Positions 23,404 through 32,997 of a DNA stretch of 64,000 nucleotides are shown one piece after another (position 1 is the first letter of the stretch; the number at the start of each line of letters is the position of its first letter). Made by a program: the position numbers and the translations under genes. The notes beneath the pieces were generated by a model that was not told the origin of the DNA, did not search any database, and saw only the letters and a program-made list of their open reading frames with translations. The stretch spans positions 6,188,446 to 6,252,445 of the forward strand of contig NC_081338.1 in the NCBI RefSeq assembly GCF_022539665.2, written 5' to 3'. The DNA comes from Daphnia carinata (taxonomy: Eukaryota; Arthropoda; Branchiopoda; Diplostraca; Daphniidae).

Positions 23404-25203
23404 ATGGATCTGAAACTTATACCAGTATTGTTCTTATTGCTGGGATTGTCTATGGAATTTGAAGACAAGAAACCAGATGTCTTGGATTCCAACAAGCAGC
23501 TGCATAACGAATCTCGTCTGGATATATTTGCTGAACTTGTTGTCCAGAAATATGCAGAAGATGGGCAACTAAAATTACCAGGATTTACTTCACTTTGGAG
23601 CAATCTCCTTGGAGAAAGCATCAGTACTTCTATGGGTCCTTCTTCAAATTCCTTATGCAAAGAAATGTTCGGCCAAACTCCCATTTGCCAGTTAACTCAC
23701 GAAGTACTCAGAAGTTTTTCTTTTTAGTAACACATCCTGAATTTTCTCATTTTGTTTGTTTTGTGTTCAAAGTGCTTGGATCCCAAAGAAATCTTTGCTC
23801 TGGCACGTAGGTCAGATTTGGATATGGCTGATTTAAAGAATATATGCCCATTGATGGTTTATCAGCTGGAATCTGGGCTTTGTCGCAATAATAGAGAAGC
23901 AGAAATGAACCAGAAAACTGAAATTAAAGCACCAGAAAACAATAAAAAACCTACTCCACAAGAAGGTGATAATTTGAATAGATTGTTTTTATAGTATTTC
24001 ATTATTTCTTTATTATATTAATTTACGTTTTATTTATTTATTTCTTTTTTATTGTTTTAAGTCTGGGGATATGGTATCCTTTTCGTCACGCTGATCAGTT
24101 TGTGCTCTTTGGTTGGAGTGTCTGTTTTGCCATTAATGGGCAAGGCGTTCTATTCGAAGCTGTTGACTGTTCTAATCGGCCTAGCCGTTGGTTCGCTTTC
24201 TGGAAGTTCCGTTTTCCACCTTATACCGCAGGCGTTCGGCCTGATGAACGCGGATCCTGATCACCACTACTTGCAGACATCCGTGTTATTGTTTTCCGGC
24301 GTCTGGCTCTTCTTTATGATTGAGCGCTTTCTCAAAATTACCATGGACTGGAAAGAGAAGAAAAATCAGCTGAGACGGGTCATAAGCAACCCTGTTGCAA
24401 CTTTGGGCCTCATAGCCGAATCTCCTGGGCAATCTAACGCACTCAGTGCAGATGTCGAGAAAATATACGAATCGCAAGAGCAAGTGATAAAAGCCTCTTT
24501 CGGACATCAAGCGGTAAACCGTGATTTTTTGCGAGGAAACATTATCAAAATTCAAACCTCTTTTCATTTCCTGTTGAAATGCAGAAGCCACAAAGGAGTC
24601 ATAGCCATGAGCGCATGATCCATTACAAAAGCGGCGATTCGCCCATATCTTCTTTAGCATGGATGATTATCTTTGGAGACGGTTTCCACAACTTCATTGA
24701 TGGGCTCTCTTTGGGGGCAGCTTTTAATGAAAGTATTCCAACAGGAATGAGCATTTCATTGGCTGTCATGTGTGAAGAGTTGCCTCACGAATTAGGTAAG
24801 TTTGATTTAACGAATCATGTCGTTGGCAGTTTTCGTTACATTTCTAATATTACTTGAATGTGCAGGTGATTTTGCTGTTCTTTTGAGCGCTGGAATGACG
24901 ATGCGCCAAGCCTTGATCTACAATTTCCTCTCAGCTTGTACTTGTTATTTGGGGTTGGTTTGTGGCATCATTCTTGGCGAGTTCGAGGCATCACAGTATA
25001 TCTTTGCGTTGGCTGGTGGCATGTTCCTTTACATCGCGCTCGTTGATATGATGCCCGAAATGAATGAAGTTGCGGAAGAAGCCAGTCGTGAATCAGTACC
25101 CCAAGCACTGAAAGTGTTGACTTTGCAGAATATTGGCATCTTGAGTGGTGTTGGTGCACTCTATTTGCTCGCAAGATTCCAAGATCAGATTCGTTTTGTG
25201 TGA
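23404..25203 (+). CDS. Slc39a14-like: ZIP metal transporter, ZIP8/ZIP14 type (SLC39 family)
   Basis: Exons: 23404-23703, 23773-23965, 24062-24513, 24585-24795 and 24866-25203; about 497 aa, close to ZIP14. It should import divalent metals (Zn, Fe, Mn) across the plasma or endosomal membrane. A signal peptide ([17 protein letters not shown]) is followed by an extracellular part with a conserved Cys motif ([14 protein letters not shown]). Eight-helix LIV-1 core features include FHLIPQAFG, a short His stretch ([11 protein letters not shown]), HNFIDG in TM4 and EELPHELGD in TM5. The first residue of that motif is Glu, not His, the change that marks the ZIP8/14 branch. The last segments ([20 protein letters not shown]) fit well. 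The loop between TM3 and TM4 is short and less His-rich than in many ZIPs. Confidence 0.9.
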
Positions 25204-25608
25204 AAGTAGTTTACGGTAATCCTAACTCTACCTGTCCCTACCACAACAGTTTTCCTGATTTTGTTTTACCTCCGTTCAGGGTTCCGATGATGCTGACGGG
25301 AGCTAGTCACAGCATTCTGACAGTTTGAACATTTGAATTCTGTATAAACAAGCAATTGATAGATAAGTTCTTTTTTCACCTGCAGCCGGTATGGCGAATT
25401 TGTTAAGTTAGTAAACAATCGTTGAAGTTCAAATATTTTGCAAAGCAGCAAAAGAGATTTCTGTTCTAGTTGTCACGGCACGATATTCAACTGCCAGGCG
25501 TTAAAAATCCGTTTCTGACGACAACGGGTTTCTCTTGAAATGTATTGGAGTTGCTTGTTGGTCGAGAGCCTTATGTTATACATTATATAAATCGCATTTG
25601 ACAAGGCC

Positions 25609-25614
25609 AATAAA
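25609..25614 (+). terminator. poly(A) signal candidate for the ZIP gene
   Basis: AATAAA about 405 bp after the stop. The region 25204-25830 holds only this 3' UTR-like sequence. Confidence 0.4.
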
Positions 25615-25833
25615 TTATTGGATGTCTTTGAGGGTTAAATCCGTTTTATCCATACTGCATATACAAACATGCGAATAAGCCGAATATTTAACACAGCGCT
25701 AGCGCGAGGAAACTACCCACTCCAATCACGGACTTCGCAATTTGTTATTTTGCTCAACTAACATTTCATTGCATACAACAGTTATAGTAATATGTCGTAC
25801 AAATTTGAACGTTGTTTTGATTTAGAATTGAAC

Positions 25834-25896
25834 TCATCAGGTATCGATCCCTAATACTTCGGCGTGCATTACCGATGCTCAACCACTGAGCTACAA
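25834..25896 (-). repeat. degenerate tRNA-like sequence (Ala-type loop)
   Basis: On the minus strand GTAGCTCAGTGGTTGAGC forms a D arm and TCGGT-AATGCAC-GCCGA an anticodon stem with TGC in the anticodon place. The T stem (TAGGG/CCTGA) and acceptor stem do not pair properly. This is a tRNA pseudogene or tRNA-derived repeat, not a working tRNA. Confidence 0.5.
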
Positions 25897-26001
25897 ATTA
25901 CATTAAAAATCTTGCTGTTATTATAAAATAGGATAAGAAAGTGTTTTAAAAGCAATTTTTGTTAGCTCGTAAAACAATATGTTAACCACATACATTTATT
26001 T

Positions 26002-26073
26002 TACGTGGCTCGTAGCTCTGTGGTAGAGCATTGGGCTGTGTATTTATAGATCCAGAGTTCGAATCTAAGATGC
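26002..26073 (+). repeat. degenerate tRNA-like sequence
   Basis: TAGCTCTGTGGTAGAGCA is a box-A/D-arm match and AGTTCGAATCT a box-B/T-loop match, at tRNA spacing. The stems are poorly paired and the anticodon arm is not clear. Confidence 0.45.
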
Positions 26074-26223
26074 ATCTCAACAAACTCATTCAGGAAATGT
26101 TTCTGTTTGTCTTTTAATTCATTGAATGTATTCCGAACATGAGTGAGTTGATACTAAATTATTGCAATGAAGTCTAAACATGTTGACCTCAATAGATTAA
26201 GAAAAACAGATAAATTGATTACA

Positions 26224-26296
26224 TGACTCATGGCTCAATGGTAGAGCGTCGGCATGGTACGCCGAAGGTTAAGGGTTCAAACCCCGATAGATTCCA
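26224..26296 (+). repeat. tRNA-like sequence, GGT loop
   Basis: GGCTCAATGGTAGAGC (D arm), TCGGC-ATGGTAC-GCCGA (perfect 5-bp anticodon stem; U33, GGT anticodon, Thr-type) and GGGTTCAAACCCC (T arm). The acceptor stem is weak, so a functional tRNA-Thr is doubtful. A close relative sits at 29845-29916 inside the spacer of the large inverted repeat. Confidence 0.5.
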
Positions 26297-26536
26297 ATGA
26301 AATACACTGACATTATTGGTTTAATTAATATATTATTCAATGTCATATATAATTAAATATATCTATCGCAATGTGGTCGGATGATATCTAGACAGAGGAT
26401 AATGGCTACGTTTAAAATCGTTGTAAAATATACAAGTTTCTAGATGCTTTATAAAGAGGAACATATACACCAGTTTCTAGATACTCAAAAGAAGTGGAAC
26501 TTATTTATTTAAATTTATTATTGGTGCGATATTAAC

Positions 26537-26735
26537 CTTTGGTAAAATATCCGTTCGCGTGCTTCGCACGAAGTTTCCCAACTCGACTGGCCCCGTGGAA
26601 TCGTGACACCTGGGAAGGTAGGAAGCCTGAGGAATCGTAAGCCTGACCTGGGAATCGAACCAGGAACCTTCGAGTTGGGAAGCGGACGCTTTGACTTTCT
26701 GGCATCTGCCCCCCTATATCCCCCCATTGGGATTT
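26537..26735 (-). repeat. tRNA-derived SINE-like element
   Basis: On the minus strand a head with CCTGGTTCGATTCCCAGG, a near-perfect T arm and box B, is followed by about 90 bp of non-tRNA sequence (CAGGCTTACGATTCCTCAGG ...). The upstream half is a diverged D-arm-like stretch. The arrangement fits a tRNA-headed SINE; only one copy is in the window. Confidence 0.45.
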
Positions 26736-26739
26736 TCGA

Positions 26740-27302
26740 ATTGTCGAATCGAATCGAATTGAATAACTTTGATTTGTCACGCTAGCGCTGTAGCGTACTG
26801 GCGCGCCAGTCGTTTGTCACTTCGGTGTATTTCCAAAACGGTTAATGTTATGAAAAAAATAACAATTTTATCGGAATTAGCATTCGATTTGGGTATATAC
26901 TGTCATTTTCAACCTATTCCAACGATGGTCAATTTTTGACGGTTTTTGAGGCAATTTTCCCACGGTCATTTTCTTCGTTTTTCTCCATTTTGTTAAGTTC
27001 AGTGTCAAAACAAAGCCGATATTCGTGATCAGCGTTCAATTTCGAATCGGAATAATGTATTTTTAACTAAACTAAGCAAGGATTACGAAAATTTATATCT
27101 TTTACACGTGAACCTTATGGCATTTGAATTATTAGAAGTGAAAGTTGCTACAGACCTTACTCTAGCCCCGGACGGTCGCTGAAACCCAATGTAGAAAACT
27201 GAATATCGTACCAACAGGTGGCTATAGTGTTTGAGGGACCGTGTGCAGTAGAAATTCCTGATACATAGTTGCTACTCATTTTTTATTCGACGCTTACTAC
27301 TG
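26740..27302. other. non-coding, left flank of the large inverted repeat
   Basis: No exon, RNA or repeat unit is supported. It runs up to the point where homology to the second arm begins (27303). Confidence 0.45.
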
Positions 27303-27459
27303 ATTCGCAGTTAGTTCAGTAGCGTGGATGGAGAATATCGCGTGGCTGGAGGAACAGTTGAAAAATGGATAAGATAATACAACAAAAGGATGGTAAGTAT
27401 GAAAATTATTATTTTGGTTTTCAATTATTAATTATTGTTTATTATATCAAATTATGAAG

Positions 27460-28341
27460 CTGCAGGCCCAGTTATTGGAACAACACAAAATATTAGATAA
27501 CAACAAAGCTAAGGATCGTAGGCCTAATACGCAATGATTCTATTTATTTGCTTTTATTCATTCGTGTTTTGTAGCTCAAATTTTGAGTCTACTAGCTCAG
27601 CTAGGGGAAAAGAACAAATTGGAACGAAACAGTTTCCAAACAGTGAAGGAGGTTTTTCAAAACTCATCCCTAACTGAATGTGAGGATGAGTTGGCATTAG
27701 GCGAACACAGCCAGGTACCTAAACTTTTCAAATAAGAATTCAAAATAAGTATAGAATTTTAAAAAACAATTATTTATTGTTTAGTTATTCAGTCCACCAT
27801 CTGACATTGTGTGTTAAAGTTAGATTCTGTTAGTGCTGCACTAAAAGAATTGTTTGTGATAAGCCCATGCAGTGAAGGAACTGAACAATTGTGGGACCGT
27901 ATTTGGGCCGAAAATGGGTGTGGTACAGAAACCCAGAAATGGCACAAGTTTAACATGAAACATGGATTAGGTACTTTTCGGTTTTTTGTCTATCGAAAAA
28001 GTATTTTTAATGCTATTATTTTGCATTCACAGAATTTTAGTGGGGGATCAAGTCAAGTCTGGAAGTGTTACAGGATGGAAGGGTGAGCCTACAGTTGAAA
28101 AACACTGAAAGTGCATTACCATTAAGATATGAGGTAAAGTAATAGAGTATGCAAATTGTCTAATGAGAAGTACCATCTTGTGTGAATGAATCCTGTGTAA
28201 CAGCAATCCTTTATAGTTCTGTCACAGCTAGAAGCCTCAAATAATTCTGCTTCTCTTGCTAAAGAACAACTTGTCCTTTATGTTCAGGGTGTTGGTGAAG
28301 CTGGGTACTTAAATGGCTCTAAAGATGTTTCATTTCATTGA
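27460..28341 (+). pseudogene. broken multi-exon gene of unknown family, left copy
   Basis: Three exons join cleanly: 27460-27517 (LQAQLLEQHKILDNN, coiled-coil-like), 27575-27714 (QILSLLAQLGEKNKLERN ... ECEDELALGEHSQ) and 27820-27970 (LDSVSAALKELFVISPC ... DRIWAENGCGTETQKW). The next open stretch (28041-28134, DGRVSLQLKNTESALPLRYE) is in frame only through a TAG at 28038-28040. The one after (28217-28341, LAKEQLVLYVQGVGEAGY) does not join in phase. No initiator ATG fits the first exon. The same lesions occur in the right arm, so the damage, or my failure to see the true splicing, predates the duplication. No transposase or known domain is recognised. Confidence 0.5.
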
Positions 28342-28891
28342 CATTGCAGCGATGAACATCATACATGGACTTTTTAGGTATGAAAGGAATTTTCTCAAAA
28401 AATTTTTGAATTTATGACAAAGCATTTCTCCTGCTTTTTGCCAATCATGTCTAATCTAAAAAAAAAAAATTTCCAATAGGAAAGGATTTTCAGCATACTG
28501 GGAACACAACTATCAACAATGCAACATTCTAGGGGTGCTATTTTATCATTCAAGAGCCTTATACCATGATTTTCATCTGCAATTTGTATGGCCTTTCCCA
28601 AGCTTCTGCCAGAAGTTGAATCTATAAGTCATGTAAGTCACATGAGCAACAATTGAGATGCTTAATGGTGTTTTTCTTTTCTCAGCATAGGTTAATAGTA
28701 ACATTGGATCTGAAAAAAATTCTTGGTTGGGGCATGACACTGAATAAATTGTAATGATTGAATGGATGACATGACATTTCTATACTTCATTCGGATTCCC
28801 GAGATGGTATTTTATATTTAAAAAATTGAAGTGCATATCTGGGCTCCCTTCCTTTCCGTAGCCCCGTTTCCCCTTGACTCGTAATAAGCCC

Positions 28892-29204
28892 GTAGGGGGT
28901 CATGCCCCTACTGTACGGTATATATAAAAACAACATATACCGAGGTTTGGAGGGCTCTGGCCGGAAAGGGGACGTGGATGTCCGCTTAGTCCGATGATGT
29001 GTTCACGGAGGGCTCTGTGGCTACCCACAAATCCGAACTAAAGGTTAATCGCTCCTGTAAAAATGTTCCAAATCTTCAGCTCTTCTTCCGGCTTCTCTTA
29101 GCCAATCACCGGGTAATCTCCCCGGTGGGTCAACAAGGCAGTGTCTCCCCCTGCCTGGGTTGACGGCAACTTTTGAAAGGGCTATTGTGCCTTTTTAAAG
29201 TTGC
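28892..29204 (+). other. hairpin-rich non-coding module in the left arm
   Basis: Three perfect or near-perfect stems occur in about 310 bp: GTAGGGG/CCCCTAC (28892-28911), CACCGGG/CCCGGTG (29107-29127) and GCAACTTT/AAAGTTGC (29166-29204, with an inner GGGC/GTGCC). The local sequence is more GC-rich than its flanks. It could be a structured RNA or the end of a mobile element; the right arm has it at about 30140-30452. Confidence 0.45.
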
Positions 29205-29499
29205 AAAAATAATTGTAATATGCAGAGAATTGTCAATAAATTTTTTTTTATAAAATACTTTTTGCAAAATTTGTCTCTTTCATTGTCTGTGTTCGCTGTG
29301 TTCACACATTACAATTACCAATTTTTTTTAATTTAGGTTGCTCAATTCATCTTTATTGTTTTTGCCACCGTTGTATCGTTTATCTGTAAGTATTCAATTA
29401 TTATTATTACACTTTGTGAATTCTTGAACTTAGACAAGGAACAAAGTGTAATACCTGAATATTTTCTGAAGTAATTTTGTATTTATATATTGTTTTACT

Positions 29500-29565
29500 G
29501 GCATGGGAATCGATCCCCGGACATTCAGCGTGCAAAGCCGATGCTCTAACATTGAGCCACGAGAT
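29500..29565 (-). repeat. tRNA-like sequence (Ala-type, TGC loop), in the spacer
   Basis: On the minus strand GTGGCTCAATGTTAGAGC (D arm), TCGGC-TTTGCAC-GCTGA (anticodon stem with one G-U pair, U33, TGC) and GGGGATCGATTCCC (T arm). The acceptor stem is not convincing. The best Ala-like copy in the window, but probably a pseudogene. Confidence 0.45.
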
Positions 29566-29663
29566 ATATTTAAAATTTTTATTATCGCGTATCATATGTT
29601 ATCGTCTAGGATGTTTATGCAGTCTTTCACAACTATATGTTTATCTTTCTATTGCTTTTGTAA

Positions 29664-29733
29664 GGTCCATAGCTCTGTGGTAGAGCATGCAGCTGCGATA
29701 ACTGTTACCCTGGGTTCAAACCTTACTAGATGT
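29664..29733 (+). repeat. degenerate tRNA-like sequence, in the spacer
   Basis: ATAGCTCTGTGGTAGAGCA gives box A and TGGGTTCAAACCTT box B. It resembles the copy at 26002-26073 in the D arm; the anticodon arm is unclear. Confidence 0.4.
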
Positions 29734-29844
29734 ATAAAGATCTACATATAAATGGAGAAAAGAATATTGCAGTAATGCATTTCAGTTTTATTCAAAGTGT
29801 AAATGCAGGTCCGCAAGTGACTAGAAAAAAGCCAACTTGACATC

Positions 29845-29916
29845 ATATGATTCATGGCTCATTGGTAGAGCATCGGCGCGGTATGCCGAACATCCAGCGT
29901 TCGATCCCTGGACAAT
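29845..29916 (+). repeat. tRNA-like sequence (GGT loop), in the spacer
   Basis: ATGGCTCATTGGTAGAGC, then TCGGC-GCGGTAT-GCCGA and GCGTTCGATCCC. It parallels the copy at 26224-26296, including the same anticodon stem, but residue 33 is C instead of U. Confidence 0.45.
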
Positions 29917-30029
29917 AATTGAATGCTTACAGATAAACGATATACCAATGGAAACAATGCTTACCAACAAAGCTGGCATAAAAGAATATACGTGAATTGC
30001 GCAAGCTAAATAAAAAAAAAGGCGATATA

Positions 30030-32042
30030 TGTAATGTGTGAACACAGCGAACACAGACAATGAAAGAGACAAATTTTGCAAAAAGTATTTTATAAAAAAA
30101 AATTTATTGACAATTCTCTGCATATTACAATTATTTTTGCAACTTTAAAAAGGCACAATAGCCCTTTCAAAAGTTGCCGTCAACCCAGGCAGGGGGAGAC
30201 ACTGCCTTGTTGACCCACCGGGGAGATTACCCGGTGATTGGCTAAGAGAAGCCGGAAGAAGAGCTGAAGATTTGGAACATTTTTACAGGAGCGATTAACC
30301 TTTAGTTCGGATTTGTGGGTAGCCACAGAGCCCTCCGTGAACACATCATCGGACTAAGCGGACATCCACGTCCCCTTTCCGGCCAGAGCCCTCCAAACCT
30401 CGGTATATGTTGTTTTTATATATACCGTACAGTAGGGGCATGACCCCCTACGGGCTTATTACGAGTCAAGGGGAAACGGGGCTACGGAAAGGAAGGGAGC
30501 CCAGATATGCACTTCAATTTTTTAAATATAAAATACCATCTCGGGAATCCGAATGAAGTATAGAAATGTCATGTCATCCATTCAATCATTACAATTTATT
30601 CAGTGTCATGCCCCAACCAAGAATTTTTTTCAGATCCAATGTTACTATTAACCTATGCTGAGAAAAGAAAAACACCATTAAGCATCTCAATTGTTGCTCA
30701 TGTGACTTACATGACTTATAGATTCAACTTCTGGCAGAAGCTTGGGAAAGGCCATACAAATTGCAGATGAAAATCATGGTATAAGGCTCTTGAATGATAA
30801 AATAGCACCCCTAGAATGTTGCATTGTTGATAGTTGTGTTCCCAGTATGCTGAAAATCCTTTCCTATTGGATAAATTTTTTTTTTTAGATTAGACATGAT
30901 TGGCAAAAAGCAGGAGAAATGCTTTGTCATAAATTCAAAAATTTTTTGAGAAAATTCCTTTCATACCTAAAAAGTCCATGTATGATGTTCATCGCTGCAA
31001 TGTCAATGAAATGAAACATCTTTAGAGCCATTTAAGTACCCAGCTTCACCAACACCCTGAACATAAAGGACAAGTTGTTCTTTAGCAAGAGAAGCAGAAT
31101 TATTTGAGGCTTCTAGCTGTGACAGAACTATAAAGGATTGCTGTTACACAGGATTCATTCACACAAGATGGTACTTCTCATTAGACAATTTGCATACTCT
31201 ATTACTTTACCTCATATCTTAATGGTAATGCACTTTCAGTGTTTTTCAACTGTAGGCTCACCCTTCCATCCTGTAACACTTCCAGACTTGACTTGATCCC
31301 CCACTAAAATTCTGTGAATGCAAAATAATAGCATTAAAAATACTTTTTCGATAGACAAAAAACCGAAAAGTACCTAATCCATGTTTCATGTTAAACTTGT
31401 GCCATTTCTGGGTTTCTGTACCACACCCATTTTCGGCCCAAATACGGTCCCACAATTGTTCAGTTCCTTCACTGCATGGGCTTATCACAAACAATTCTTT
31501 TAGTGCAGCACTAACAGAATCTAACTTTAACACACAATGTCAGATGGTGGACTGAATAACTAAACAATAAATAATTGTTTTTTAAAATTCTATACTTATT
31601 TTGAATTCTTATTTGAAAAGTTTAGGTACCTGGCTGTGTTCGCCTAATGCCAACTCATCCTCACATTCAGTTAGGGATGAGTTTTGAAAAACCCCCTTCA
31701 CTGTTTGGAAACTGTTTCGTTCCAATTTGTTCTTTTCCCCTAGCTGAGCTAGTAGACTCAAAATTTGAGCTACAAAACACGAATGAATAAAAGCAAATAA
31801 ATAGAATCATTACGTATTAGGCCTACGATCCTTAGCTTTGTTGTTATCTAATATTTTGTGTTGTTCCAATAACTGGGCCTGCAGCTTCATAATTTGATCT
31901 AATAAACAATAATTAATAATTGAAAACCAATATAATAATGTTTATGCTTACAATTTTTTTTGTTTTATTATCTTATCCATTTTTCAATTGTTCCTCCAGC
32001 CACGCGTTATTCTCCATCCACGCTACTGAACTAACTGCGAAT
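30030..32042 (-). repeat. inverted repeat, right arm (2.0 kb)
   Basis: Reverse complement of 27303-29313. Differences seen by eye include AACGCG for ATCGCG, CAATTG for CAGTTG, a cluster around the first exon donor (31930-31970), ACGTAATG for ACGCAATG, GGGGG for GGAGG, and a poly-A/T length change near 30871-30890. The inner 1.8 kb is otherwise almost the same in both arms. Confidence 0.92.
31003..31884 (-). pseudogene. broken multi-exon gene of unknown family, right copy
   Basis: Mirror copy of 27460-28341 with the same exon text and the same in-frame TAG. The strong donor GGTAAGT found upstream in the left arm (27391) is altered to TTGTAAGC here. No start exon is evident. Confidence 0.5.
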
Positions 32043-32997
32043 GGAATCCAATGGACTGAAATTGCCTACGCCAGTCATAACGAGTCTGAGCGGTAGATGG
32101 CTACGTGTCGGAAAAAAAGAAAAAAGTGTAATTTTTTTTTTTTTTTGGCGAATTTTTTTTTTTTTTTGTGTAAAACGGATTGCCATATTGCCATACTAAC
32201 ATACAATTTGACGTAAAAATGTTGGGGATTCAAAGTTCTTCAATTTATGATAGTGCGCAAAACTTTGATTTTTCATTCCACACTAACTACTCTACACGAT
32301 AGGCCTACTACATTATCTTTTCATCCCAAAAAAGAAACAAGTCTTCACAATGCAAATTATAATTTCTTTTCTTTTTTTTTCATCTGAAACACATATCTAC
32401 CACCATGTAAGAGAAAAAAATAATTAACATCGACAGTGAATGACATGCCAATGTAACTTTTAAGGAGGTGCTAGCTTCTCCTGTTCATAGATTTGGCGGA
32501 CAACAGTGCTCTCTCATGTATTGCTACTCGACGAATTCAAATTAATTAAGTCAGCATAAACATAATAACAATAATAATAAAAAAGTAGAATAAGGACCAT
32601 TTTGGTTATAAATAAACTGGCATCATCAACATTAGATGAATTCCAAGTGGCAAGAATGTTTTTTTTCGTGAACTGCAACAAATTTTGTTGGGAATATTTT
32701 ATTTTACACCATTAGCGACAGAATTTTAATTTTTAAAATTGGGTTGTAACAAAACAGCCGTAACAGAATAGTTGACTTGGATCCAGTTAATAATACTTAC
32801 TTATCTGCACTTCGAAAGATATTTCCTCCTTAGAAGGCATCCTATATAATGCAATCATGTACTGAAAGAAAAATTAGTGGCGAAGTTTAAAAGAATTACA
32901 TCAGTTTCACTCGCAAAAAAAATATATAATGCAGTTATCACGTCAGTTTCAGTTGCAGCTACCTCCAGTATGATGATCAGCAGCGAAAGGATTTGAT
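32043..32997. other. non-coding between the inverted repeat and the lola-like gene
   Basis: AT-rich, with long T runs near 32130-32165. Further alternative 3' exons of the lola-like gene could lie here, but I see no zinc-finger coding sequence. Confidence 0.45.

Larger units (their letters stand above)
27303..29313 (+). repeat. inverted repeat, left arm (2.0 kb)
   Basis: The reverse complement of this segment returns at 30030-32042. The match starts at ATTCGCAGTTAG (27303) and ends at CACACATTACA (29313); beyond both points the sequences differ. A 91-residue frame at 27811-28086 is identical in the other arm (31258-31533). The differences I found are few, and most lie in the outer 150 bp. 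The arm carries a broken gene (27460-28341) and a hairpin-rich module (28892-29204). Confidence 0.92.
29314..30029. other. 716-bp spacer of the inverted repeat
   Basis: Unique sequence between the two arms. It holds three of the tRNA-like sequences of the region and no coding exon. Confidence 0.8.

Noticed and set aside
27811-28086. 91-codon frame taken as a stand-alone gene
   Set aside because: Its core is one exon of a multi-exon structure with splice sites on both sides, and its ends read into introns.
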